Source: Candidatus Gastranaerophilales bacterium
Lineage (GTDB): Bacteria; Cyanobacteriota; Vampirovibrionia; Gastranaerophilales; Gastranaerophilaceae
Direction: 5' to 3'
DNA: 14,813 nt
Assembly: GCA_021199975.1 (NCBI GenBank)
Contig: JAJQHF010000038.1
Span: forward strand, 1 to 14,813
This document shows positions 1 through 5,974 of this stretch, in pieces. A program made the position numbers and the translations under genes. Each line of letters starts with the position of its first letter. Position 1 is the first letter of the stretch. The notes beneath the pieces are model-generated. The model made no database searches. It was given only the letters and a program-made list of their open reading frames with translations, and was not told the DNA's origin.

Positions 1-4
1 AATA

Positions 5-181
5 TTATCTAAATAAATCTTTAAAATTAAATTTTCCTTTTTTATTTTCAATATTTGAAACAAACATTTTTTTCAAAAGCGGATTAGACTGAAAAATTTT
101 TTGCTTTTTATCTTTTTGGGTAATTTGTTTTTCAGTATTTTCCTGTTCTAAATTTAATTTAATTATTTTTTTATCATCCAT
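5..181 (-). CDS. 58-residue Lys-rich small protein, unknown function
   Basis: An ATG at 181 opens a 58-codon frame ending in TAA at 5-7. The product begins MDDKKIIKLN, is rich in Lys, Asn, Glu and Gln, and ends NFKDLFR. It has no membrane segment or cysteine and I recognise no domain. It lies 59 nt downstream of mscL on the same strand, so it may be the last gene of that transcript. No Shine-Dalgarno sequence is visible. A TATAAT (minus strand, 191-186) sits only 4 nt upstream of the ATG, which is too close for an ordinary promoter. The charged, ordered composition looks protein-like, but in DNA this AT-rich a frame of this length could be accidental. Confidence 0.45.
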   Translation of the reverse strand: MDDKKIIKLNLEQENTEKQITQKDKKQKIFQSNPLLKKMFVSNIENKKGKFNFKDLFR

Positions 182-240
182 ATAAATTATAAAAACTAAA
201 ATTAAATAAAGTTGCTAATTAAACAAAAAATTGTAATAAA

Positions 241-705
241 TTATTGTAATTCAGAACCGCAAAAAGCGCATTTTTTAGCTTTTATATTGATTACAGAACA
301 GCAATAAGGGCATTCTTTTGTAGTTGCTTCAACAGCTTCGCAGGTTTCTTCTTTTTTTTCTAATTTTAATTTATTAATAAACTTAACTAATAAAAATACA
401 GCAAAGGCAACAATTAAAAAGCTTATTAAAGTATTAATAAAAACACCGTAATTGATTGTAACTATACCTGCTTCTTGAGCTTCAGCCAATGTTGAAAATG
501 TTTGTTCTGATTTCGTAATAGGGATGTACAAATTAGAAAAATCGACGTTGCCAAGAACAAAACCGATAGGGGGCATAATTATATCTTTAACGAGAGAATT
601 AACAATAGGAGAAAAAGCACCTCCAATTATAATACCTACCGCCATATCAATAACGTTACCTTTTACGGCAAATTCTTTAAATTCGTTTAAAAATTCTTTA
701 ATCAT
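241..705 (-). CDS. mscL: Large-conductance mechanosensitive channel MscL with C-terminal zinc ribbon
   Basis: MscL forms a homopentameric inner-membrane pore that opens under membrane tension and releases solutes during hypo-osmotic shock. The N-terminus ([20 protein letters not shown], residues 9-28) is the family signature and begins TM1. A periplasmic loop spans about residues 50-85, with TM2 at about 87-110. After TM2, where many MscL proteins end in a short helical bundle, this one carries an acidic linker and a four-cysteine knuckle, CPYC at 132-135 and CAFC at 146-149. At 154 residues it is slightly longer than the usual 130-150. The SD AAGAGGA lies 5 nt before the ATG and just after the upstream gene's stop, so the two genes are probably co-translated. 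The family call is secure; zinc binding is inferred from cysteine spacing. Confidence 0.96.
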   Translation of the reverse strand: MIKEFLNEFKEFAVKGNVIDMAVGIIIGGAFSPIVNSLVKDIIMPPIGFVLGNVDFSNLYIPITKSEQTFSTLAEAQEAGIVTINYGVFINTLISFLIVAFAVFLLVKFINKLKLEKKEETCEAVEATTKECPYCCSVINIKAKKCAFCGSELQ

Positions 706-717
706 AAAATCCTCTTT

Positions 718-1065
718 TTAACTTTCAGATATGCTATTTACAGTTTCTTCTACGGTATTTCTATTTAAATTAAAATATGTACTTAAATTAGATAATATTC
801 CGCCTAAAGTATCCCATTCCGGTTCTTGATTTCTAACCTTATCTACATCTTTACCTGTAATATAAATTTCTACTTTATCGCCTCTTTGTGCTGATTGTGC
901 AAGCATACCTTCTGATGATGCATTTTTATACACGGAAGTAACATCCTTCATAATTATATCACCGACTTGCATTTGAGTATATAATCTGCTGCTTACTTTA
1001 TTTACTTTTTTAGGCTTACCTGATACCGCTATAACACTTCCGAATGATACATTATTAACCGGCAT
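718..1065 (-). CDS. Hypothetical protein with N-terminal 'VSFG' motif, upstream of mscL
   Basis: This soluble protein of 115 residues starts MPVNNVSFG. I associate a short N-terminal 'xxxSFG' motif with many proteins of unknown function in gut Gastranaerophilales, but I cannot name a family. The middle (residues about 33-75) alternates hydrophobic and charged residues (VGDIIMKDVT; GDKVEIYITGKDVDKV) and is probably an alpha/beta fold. The tail is Asn/Ser-rich and probably helical. There is no signal peptide, membrane segment or cysteine. An AAAGGA SD lies about 7 nt before the ATG, and mscL follows after a 12-nt gap, so the two form an operon. No function is proposed. It may be a lineage-specific protein of the mscL transcript. 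Confidence 0.75.
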   Translation of the reverse strand: MPVNNVSFGSVIAVSGKPKKVNKVSSRLYTQMQVGDIIMKDVTSVYKNASSEGMLAQSAQRGDKVEIYITGKDVDKVRNQEPEWDTLGGILSNLSTYFNLNRNTVEETVNSISES

Positions 1066-1304
1066 TACTTAATCCTTTAATTATACAATTCCACACATAT
1101 AGTATCACATGAAAATAAATAATTTTGCTATTTTGTAAAGTATTTTTAAAATATCTATAAATCAAAATGATGTTGCAGCAAGATATGTAAGATATTAAGA
1201 AAATTTAAAAAAAGCTAAAAAATAGTCATTTTTTATAATTGAAATGATTTTATAAAAATACAAAAGCAAGGTAATATTTTTTTTATAAAGGAAGGAAGTA
1301 CAAA

Positions 1305-1625
1305 ATGGAACAAAAAGTATGCGGATTGGGATATTTCGCTAGTGAAGCGGCAAAAAAAGGTTATACAAACCCAAATGGTACAGTAAATTTATTAGAAGCT
1401 ATGAAAAATGTTAAAGATGGTAATATACAACCAAAAAGCAATTTAGAAAGAATACCTGAAAATGACACCGTTAGTTTGCATACTAACCTGAAAAAAGAGG
1501 TATGCGGATTAGGGCATTTTGCAGAAGAAGCAGCAAAAAAAGGCTATACGAACCCGGATGGCACAGTAAATCTATTAGAAGCTATGAAAAATGTTAAAGA
1601 TGGTATTTTACTACCAAAAGAATAA
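1305..1625 (+). CDS. Small protein built of two 41-residue tandem modules, unknown function
   Basis: The 106-residue product is an internal duplication: residues 4-44 and 65-105 align without gaps and differ at only 7 of 41 positions, joined by a 20-residue polar linker. Each module runs VCGLG(Y/H)FA, EAAKKGYTNP, (N/D)GTVNLLEAMKNVKDG, with one conserved Cys and a predicted amphipathic helix. The two copies differ at about ten synonymous sites and mostly conservative replacements, so the protein has been under selection since duplication. A strong SD (AAGGAAGGAAG, 1288-1298) precedes the ATG by 6 nt. There is no signal peptide or membrane segment and I recognise no known domain. It stands alone between divergent and downstream hairpin regions, next to the accessory island. 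Confidence 0.85.
   Translation: MEQKVCGLGYFASEAAKKGYTNPNGTVNLLEAMKNVKDGNIQPKSNLERIPENDTVSLHTNLKKEVCGLGHFAEEAAKKGYTNPDGTVNLLEAMKNVKDGILLPKE
1314..1619 (+). repeat. Intragenic tandem duplication (2 x 123 bp, 183-bp period)
   Basis: Bases 1314-1436 and 1497-1619 encode the two modules of the 106-residue protein. Divergence is uneven. The first two thirds carry most of the synonymous and amino-acid changes, whereas the stretch encoding TVNLLEAMKNVKDG differs by a single base (tta/cta). That pattern suggests either strong constraint or gene conversion of the 3' part. Confidence 0.9.
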
Positions 1626-1631
1626 TAAATT

Positions 1632-1661
1632 GACAAATAAAATGCTCTATTTTTATTTGTC
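1632..1661. terminator. 11-bp hairpin downstream of the duplicated-module gene (weak terminator)
   Basis: GACAAATAAAA (1632-1642) and TTTTATTTGTC (1651-1661) are perfect inverted repeats with an 8-nt loop, beginning 6 nt after the stop at 1625. No T-tract follows (the next bases are gatatag), but the 3' arm itself starts with five Ts. It may act as a transcript end or 3'-stabilising hairpin, and it marks the left edge of the accessory island. Confidence 0.5.
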
Positions 1662-1814
1662 GATATAGTATCAACTTTGGAACCTTTCGACAAGAACATA
1701 GTAAGACAAAAAGAACGCATGAGCCATGTTTGTGGTGGAGTTGTAAAGTCTATAAAACAAGCAACTAATGAGTATTATAATATTCGCTTGGCTTTAGAGC
1801 TAGAGTGTGCCTAA
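1641..1814 (+). pseudogene. Coding relic, C-terminal fragment of an unrecognised gene
   Basis: A frame without its own credible start runs from inside the hairpin to TAA at 1812-1814. It encodes about 57 residues, including DIVSTLEPFDKNIVRQKERM and ending in LALELECA. The composition is protein-like (KQATNEYYNIR) and unlike random AT-rich sequence. Possible internal starts (TTG at 1677, ATG at 1719) have no SD. It reads like the 3' end of a gene truncated when the island boundary formed. No family is recognised, and a short functional peptide cannot be excluded. Confidence 0.3.
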
Positions 1815-1870
1815 GTTTTTCCTTATATCCATTGTAAGTGTTTATGATAACTGACGAAGTGTAAAGGCTA

Positions 1871-1876
1871 TATAAT
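1871..1876 (+). promoter_or_regulatory. Possible -10 (TATAAT) for the restriction-modification operon
   Basis: A consensus TATAAT lies in the otherwise gene-free stretch 1815-1952, which gives a start near 1883 and a leader of about 70-105 nt. The -35 is poor: CTGACG at 1851-1856 is only 14 nt away. The rest of 1815-1952 shows a small A/T hairpin (AAAGAA at 1915-1920 with TTCTTT at 1926-1931) and a C5 run at 1945-1949, but no conserved gene. Confidence 0.35.
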
Positions 1877-1952
1877 GTGTTATTTACCAATACTACAACT
1901 GTATGAAGTTTCAGAAAGAACTCATTTCTTTAATGTATAGACCACCCCCGTT

Positions 1953-3932
1953 TTGCTTGTTAAGAAAGTAGTAGTGAATAGACATGGTATGATAGAGAGG
2001 ATTGGTAGCAAGTATCTTACTACTAATATTGAAGGTGGAGAATATAGCTATGTTGTAGAAGCCGGTTCTAAAGCAAAGTTGGAAAAAGCTCTTGGACACA
2101 AATTTAATCACTTCAAATTAGATATACGCTTTGAGGATGATGATTTTGTTTTGTTAGTTGAGACGAAGCAAAACTTTGTTGATGATGATATTAAACAATT
2201 AGAAGAATATCTTGAAGAAGAAAACGCTTTACATCCTGACAAAAAAGTTGTTTGTATTTTAGCTAATACAAAGAATGACAAGATAAAGGTGTGGAAATCT
2301 GTTATAGATGAAGACCATTTTCTATCAGATGAAACTGTTCTTGATACGATGGAACACTATAAATCTTTGTTTTATCATAACAAGCAGAACGACAGAGAAA
2401 GAGTGCTGAAAAATACCTATGCTCTTAATGAATTACTTCATAAAAAGGATATTGATGAAGTATTAAGAAGTCAGTTTGTAGGGACTGTGCTGCTTCATAT
2501 TAAAGACTTATTAAAAAGACTTGGTGCTGCAAGAATTGACGAAGCATTAAAAAGAAAAGTGAATGATACTTTAAAGGTGATGTCTGCAACACAGATTATT
2601 GCCGGTATAAAAGGAACTTTAACTGAATTGCTTGATGGTTCAGATAACAAAGCAAAGAAAATTGAATTACTTCAAAAGAATGTATTAGACAACCAGAAAA
2701 TTAAAGCTCTTACCCAAAAGGATTGGACTGAAATAATTGACAGTATTCTCATGGATATTTATAAGTACATAGATACTAATAGTTCAGAAGGTCAAGACAT
2801 CCTAAATCTGTTTTTTATCGCATTTAATAAGTACACTGGTAAAGCCGATAAGAACCAAGCCTTCACTCCCGACCACATCACAGAATTTATGTGCAGATTA
2901 ACAGAAGTTGACTGCACAAAGGTTGTACTTGACGGAACATGCGGCAGTGCGTCGTTCTTGGTTCAAGCAATGGTTAAAGAATTATCAGACTGCTTAAATG
3001 GTAGGACGGAAGAACAAGCTAAAGCCCTTCAAAAGACAGTTAAAGAAAATAATATCTATGGTATTGAAGTTGAAGAAAAAGCCTTTGGATTATCTGTTAC
3101 CAATATGCTGATACATGGCGATGGAAACTCTAATATTAAACCAGGTAGTTGTTTTGATAAAGACAATAGGAAGTTTATTAAAGAAGCTGACCCAAATATT
3201 ATTTTAATGAATCCACCGTATAATGCAAAACCAAGAAGTATTCCGGACTCTTATAAATCAGAGTGGGGTAAAGCAAAAGATGGTAAAGAAGACCCAACAA
3301 AAGGTCTTGTGTTTGTTCACTACTTCTCTGATGTAATTAAAGAGCTTAATACTGAACGCATTAAGAATGGAAAGCAGCCAAAGCCGGTTAAACTGGCTGT
3401 GCTGTTACCATTGGCATGTGCTATTGGTACAGGCAGCCTTATTACAAAAGAAAAAGAAGTTTTGTTAGAAGATAATACCTTAGAAGCTGTTTTTTCTTTA
3501 CCGGCTGAAATATTCTACCCGGGTTCTTCTGTATGTGCTTGCTGTATGTTGTTTACTCTTGGTCAGCCTCATGTAAAACCGGATGGAACAACAAGACCTA
3601 CGTTCTTTGGTTATTGTAAAGATGATGGATTTGTTAAGAAGAAGAATTTAGGTCGTGTAGAACAGTTTATTAAAGATGAGAAGGGCAATTCCACTATTTC
3701 TAAATGGAAACAGATTGAGAATGAATGGTTAGATTTGTTTGAAAGGAAAGCAGTTGTTGATGGAAAATCAGCCGTAGAGCGTGTTAATTCTGATGATGAA
3801 TGGTTATGTGAAGCCTATATGAAAACTGATTATACTAAACTAACGGCAGATGATTTTCAACGTACGCTTAATAACTACTTATCTTATCTTGTTAAAGAAG
3901 GTAATGTCTATGAAAGTAATAATGAGGCATAG
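1953..3932 (+). CDS. BcgI-like type IIB restriction-modification subunit A (nuclease + N6-adenine methyltransferase)
   Basis: The product combines restriction and modification in one chain, like BcgI subunit A. Residues about 20-115 look like a PD-(D/E)xK nuclease: D57 in KLDIRF followed by E70-T-K72. A helical region follows. The methyltransferase begins near FTPDHITEFM (304-313), has SAM-binding motif I as DGTCGSASF (327-335), acidic E372 after strand 2, and the catalytic N6-adenine motif NPPY at 420-423. Its 659 residues match the usual size. Motif I is unusual because many relatives have DPACGSGGF. The start is uncertain: TTG at 1953 has no SD, and GTG 1974 or ATG 1989 (MIERIGSKYL) are alternatives. 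It is followed 2 nt later by the specificity subunit. Host protection and restriction are inferred from architecture; the recognition site is unknown. Confidence 0.9.
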   Translation: MLVKKVVVNRHGMIERIGSKYLTTNIEGGEYSYVVEAGSKAKLEKALGHKFNHFKLDIRFEDDDFVLLVETKQNFVDDDIKQLEEYLEEENALHPDKKVVCILANTKNDKIKVWKSVIDEDHFLSDETVLDTMEHYKSLFYHNKQNDRERVLKNTYALNELLHKKDIDEVLRSQFVGTVLLHIKDLLKRLGAARIDEALKRKVNDTLKVMSATQIIAGIKGTLTELLDGSDNKAKKIELLQKNVLDNQKIKALTQKDWTEIIDSILMDIYKYIDTNSSEGQDILNLFFIAFNKYTGKADKNQAFTPDHITEFMCRLTEVDCTKVVLDGTCGSASFLVQAMVKELSDCLNGRTEEQAKALQKTVKENNIYGIEVEEKAFGLSVTNMLIHGDGNSNIKPGSCFDKDNRKFIKEADPNIILMNPPYNAKPRSIPDSYKSEWGKAKDGKEDPTKGLVFVHYFSDVIKELNTERIKNGKQPKPVKLAVLLPLACAIGTGSLITKEKEVLLEDNTLEAVFSLPAEIFYPGSSVCACCMLFTLGQPHVKPDGTTRPTFFGYCKDDGFVKKKNLGRVEQFIKDEKGNSTISKWKQIENEWLDLFERKAVVDGKSAVERVNSDDEWLCEAYMKTDYTKLTADDFQRTLNNYLSYLVKEGNVYESNNEA

Positions 3933-3934
3933 AC

Positions 3935-5020
3935 ATGGAATTGAATGTGCAAGATTGGAAAGAGTTTGAAGTTAAGAGATTGTTTGATATTTGTGCGGGT
4001 AATTATTATAGTTCAGATGACTATGATATTGGCACAACTCCATACGTATCAGCTTCAGCGACAAACAATGGCGTTGGTTTGATGATAAATTTACCTCCTG
4101 ACTTCAAAGAAAATAAAATTGTAACAGGTAAAGTCGAATGTAAGGCGTTTTATCAAGGAAAATCATTTAGTGCAACAAGTGATGCAAATATATATTCTCC
4201 TAAATTTGATATGACACAAAATGTTGGTCTATTCTTAACCTCAATTATATCTTTTAATGAAAACGGTAAATGGTCTTATGGAAGACAATGTCGTGTTGGA
4301 GACTCTAATCAAATTATCATAAGGCTACCAATTAAATGCCATTCAGATAACACTCCATTTATAGATGGTAACAAGACATATTCTGATGAAGGATATGTTC
4401 CAGACTGGCAATTTATGGAAGATTATATTAATTCGTTGCACCACAAGCCTATTACAACCAAAGTTAAAACTGGGAATATTAAAGATTTAGAAATTGACAA
4501 ATGGGAAGAATTCACAGTATCTAAATTGTTTAATAGAATATATAAAGCAAAAGCGCATACCAAAGAAGAAGTTGAGGAAGTTGAAAAAGGCATTCATTTT
4601 GTTTCTAGAACAGATATTAATAATGGGATTGACACTTCTGTAGATGATACAGTTCGATATGAAGGCTTGGAAGAACCAAATTGTATTACAATTGGAGATA
4701 CTACAGCAACTTGTTTCTATCAGAACGAACGTTTTATAGCTGGTGACCATATGGTAGTATTGCGTGCTGATTGGTTAAATTTAAAAAGAGGATTATTCTT
4801 TAGAACTTTATTTGCACAAGAAGGAATTAGATATTGTTATGGTAGAGCATACAGAATGGATTTGATAAAAAATACTATTCTTAAACTTCCTATAAAAAGA
4901 AATGTTAACAATAAACCTATCATAGACAATAACCACACCTATTCTGACAAAGGTTTTGTTCCAGACTGGCAGTTCATGGAAGATTATATTAATTCATTAC
5001 CATATAGTGATAGAATTTAG
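3935..5020 (+). CDS. BcgI-like restriction-modification specificity subunit (subunit B / HsdS-like)
   Basis: This subunit chooses the DNA target for the nuclease-methyltransferase just upstream. Its 361 residues form two halves. Each opens with a W(K/E)EF(E/T)V(K/S)(R/K)LF element (residues 8-17 and 190-199), continues into a variable target-recognition domain, and closes with a conserved YSD(E/K)G(Y/F)VPDWQFMEDYINSL helix (about 149-168 and 336-355). Two recognition domains with helical spacers imply a bipartite asymmetric target, as in BcgI and type I systems. GAGG at 3922-3925 gives an SD 7-9 nt before the ATG, within the end of the upstream gene, so translation is coupled. The match in size and order to BcgI A/B is close. 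The target sequence cannot be read from the protein. Confidence 0.9.
   Translation: MELNVQDWKEFEVKRLFDICAGNYYSSDDYDIGTTPYVSASATNNGVGLMINLPPDFKENKIVTGKVECKAFYQGKSFSATSDANIYSPKFDMTQNVGLFLTSIISFNENGKWSYGRQCRVGDSNQIIIRLPIKCHSDNTPFIDGNKTYSDEGYVPDWQFMEDYINSLHHKPITTKVKTGNIKDLEIDKWEEFTVSKLFNRIYKAKAHTKEEVEEVEKGIHFVSRTDINNGIDTSVDDTVRYEGLEEPNCITIGDTTATCFYQNERFIAGDHMVVLRADWLNLKRGLFFRTLFAQEGIRYCYGRAYRMDLIKNTILKLPIKRNVNNKPIIDNNHTYSDKGFVPDWQFMEDYINSLPYSDRI
4397..4434 (+). repeat. Direct repeat, copy 1 (specificity-subunit spacer helix)
   Basis: This 38-bp stretch encodes VPDWQFMEDYINS and recurs at 4958-4995 with only two differences (positions 15 and 18, both synonymous). Such near-identity inside an S gene is a substrate for recombination between target-recognition domains. 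Confidence 0.85.
4958..4995 (+). repeat. Direct repeat, copy 2 (specificity-subunit spacer helix)
   Basis: This is the second copy of the 38-bp repeat at 4397-4434. It encodes the same VPDWQFMEDYINS stretch near the C-terminus of the specificity subunit. Confidence 0.85.
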
Positions 5021-5054
5021 AAACGCTTATCATAAGTGCATACTCCTTTGTTTA

Positions 5055-5063
5055 TGGTATATT
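5055..5063 (+). promoter_or_regulatory. Extended -10 (TGG-TATATT) for the DUF3800 gene
   Basis: TGG at 5055-5057 followed by TATATT at 5058-5063 fits an extended -10 (TGnTAtAaT-like). It ends 6 nt before the ATG at 5070, so the transcript would start at or next to the start codon. No SD and no clear -35 are present. The gene may also be read through from the restriction-modification operon. Confidence 0.4.
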
Positions 5064-5069
5064 TATTGT

Positions 5070-5861
5070 ATGGAAGCAAAAAAGATTGCAGCAAGTAATT
5101 ATAATGTGTATATTGATGAGGCAGGAGACGAAGGCTTTAAGTTTGAGTGTGATAAAGGGCGTGGGAGTAGTAAGTTCTTTGTATTATCGGCTATTATTGT
5201 TAAACAGGAATTAGACCGGAAATTGGCAAGTGTTGTAAATGAGCTTAAGAAAATACTTAAGTATCAACAGAAAGATATGTTAGCACCTCTGCATTTCTAT
5301 AAAATGTCTCATGAGAAAAGAAAAGTATGTGTAAATCAGTTAGAACAATTTAAAGACTTTACGGTCATTTCTGTTGTATTTCAAAAAGAAAAGTTGAAAG
5401 AACCCCTAAAAGTTAAGTCTGTACTTTATAATTATGCTTGCAAACTCTTGCTTGAAAAAGTAGCGATATACCTCAAGTTTAAAAATGCTAAGGCTAATTT
5501 CATTTTTGAACACCGTAGAAATACTCATTATGATGAATTAGAAACATATATGCGTAAAGTCATTGATTGCGAACAATATGTGCTTAGTATCAAACCATTG
5601 ACCAAGAGCCAGTCAAAATGTTTACAACTTGCTGATATAGTTGCAAGTTCAACTTATCAAGCATTTGAGCCTAATCAGTACGATGGAGATGTAGAACCTT
5701 CATACTATATAAAATTAAGTAGTAATATATTTGTTTATAATGGAAAATGTTTAGGTTATGGATTAAAATTATTTCCGAGTGATACAGATATTTTAGAGCA
5801 AGAAAAGTATAATTGGATAAATGACCTCTTAAGAAATCTTAGTAAAGGGTTGAAAACTTAA
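5070..5861 (+). CDS. DUF3800 domain protein (RNase H-fold-like)
   Basis: The motif NVYIDEAGDEG (residues 12-22) is the hallmark of DUF3800, a family predicted to have an RNase H-like fold. Further acidic positions expected of such a site are E147 in FIFEH and D189 in QLADIVASS. The molecular activity of the family is not established; a metal-dependent nuclease role is an inference. I place the start at ATG 5070 (263 residues). The frame is open back to 4956, but that would overlap the specificity gene by 65 nt and add a tail without family features. It lies 49 nt after the specificity gene in the same direction. A structured RNA gene starts within its last codons, matching the recurrent pairing of DUF3800 genes with structured RNAs. 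Confidence 0.88.
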   Translation: MEAKKIAASNYNVYIDEAGDEGFKFECDKGRGSSKFFVLSAIIVKQELDRKLASVVNELKKILKYQQKDMLAPLHFYKMSHEKRKVCVNQLEQFKDFTVISVVFQKEKLKEPLKVKSVLYNYACKLLLEKVAIYLKFKNAKANFIFEHRRNTHYDELETYMRKVIDCEQYVLSIKPLTKSQSKCLQLADIVASSTYQAFEPNQYDGDVEPSYYIKLSSNIFVYNGKCLGYGLKLFPSDTDILEQEKYNWINDLLRNLSKGLKT

Positions 5862-5882
5862 TGGTCATGATGTATAATACAT
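5850..5882 (+). promoter_or_regulatory. Near-consensus promoter of the small RNA, -10 inside a palindrome
   Basis: TTGAAA (5850-5855), a 17-nt spacer and TATAAT (5873-5878) form one of the best promoters in the window, and the -35 lies in the final codons of the DUF3800 gene. The predicted start is about 5885, exactly where the RNA's closing stem begins. The -10 sits in a perfect 13-bp inverted repeat, ATGTAT-A-ATACAT (5870-5882), which could be an operator. Confidence 0.75.
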
Positions 5883-5884
5883 AT

Positions 5885-5974
5885 AGGTAGACTAGCGTCT
5901 GATTAAAACAACGTTGGGTAATCCCAGCAGTACCTTAAGGGTATGGTGTGTTGTTCAGAGAGTCTATCTTTTTT
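5885..5974 (+). ncRNA. Structured small RNA next to DUF3800 gene (probable DUF3800-type RNA motif)
   Basis: The predicted RNA is closed by stem P1, AGGTAGACT (5885-5893) with AGTCTATCT (5961-5969): 9 bp including one G-U pair. Inside it, P2 pairs AACAAC (5907-5912) with GTTGTT (5950-5955). P2 encloses two hairpins: P3 is GTTGGG/CCCAGC (5913-5918, 5923-5928, TAAT loop) and P4 is TACC/GGTA (5931-5934, 5940-5943). T6 at 5969-5974 follows P1 and gives Rho-independent termination. The promoter places +1 at the first base of P1. Published comparative surveys described several RNA motifs named for their proximity to DUF3800 genes; I cannot tell which, if any, this matches. Function is unknown; a partner or antitoxin-like RNA for the protein is speculation. 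No open frame of note lies within it. Confidence 0.75.

Noticed and set aside
524..721. Plus-strand frame of 65 codons antisense to mscL, and similar antisense frames in ppdK (8745-9005, 10233-10418, 10440-10689) and rny (13632-13844)
   Set aside because: All lie opposite highly conserved genes, lack an SD and show shadow composition.
1080..1085. Minus-strand TATAAT upstream of the VSFG gene
   Set aside because: A start 6 nt downstream would begin inside the gene's SD, and no -35 is present; it is probably chance in AT-rich DNA.
1911..2111. Minus-strand frame of 66 codons overlapping the start of the restriction-modification gene
   Set aside because: It overlaps conserved coding sequence of the RM gene and has low-complexity composition and no recognisable domain.
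4487..4750. Antisense frame of 87 codons within the specificity gene
   Set aside because: It is a shadow of a well-supported gene, with a Cys/Phe/Ile-rich composition and no SD.
4956..5069. Upstream extension of the DUF3800 frame to an ATG at 4956
   Set aside because: It would overlap the specificity gene by 65 nt and add 38 residues without family features; the DUF3800 motif starts 12 residues after ATG 5070.
5886..5968. Resemblance of the structured RNA to a group I intron core (GTTCAGAGAGTCTA versus the R element)
   Set aside because: The pairing is simply nested (P1 encloses P2, which encloses P3 and P4), with no P3/P7 pseudoknot, no interrupted gene, and a clear promoter and terminator.
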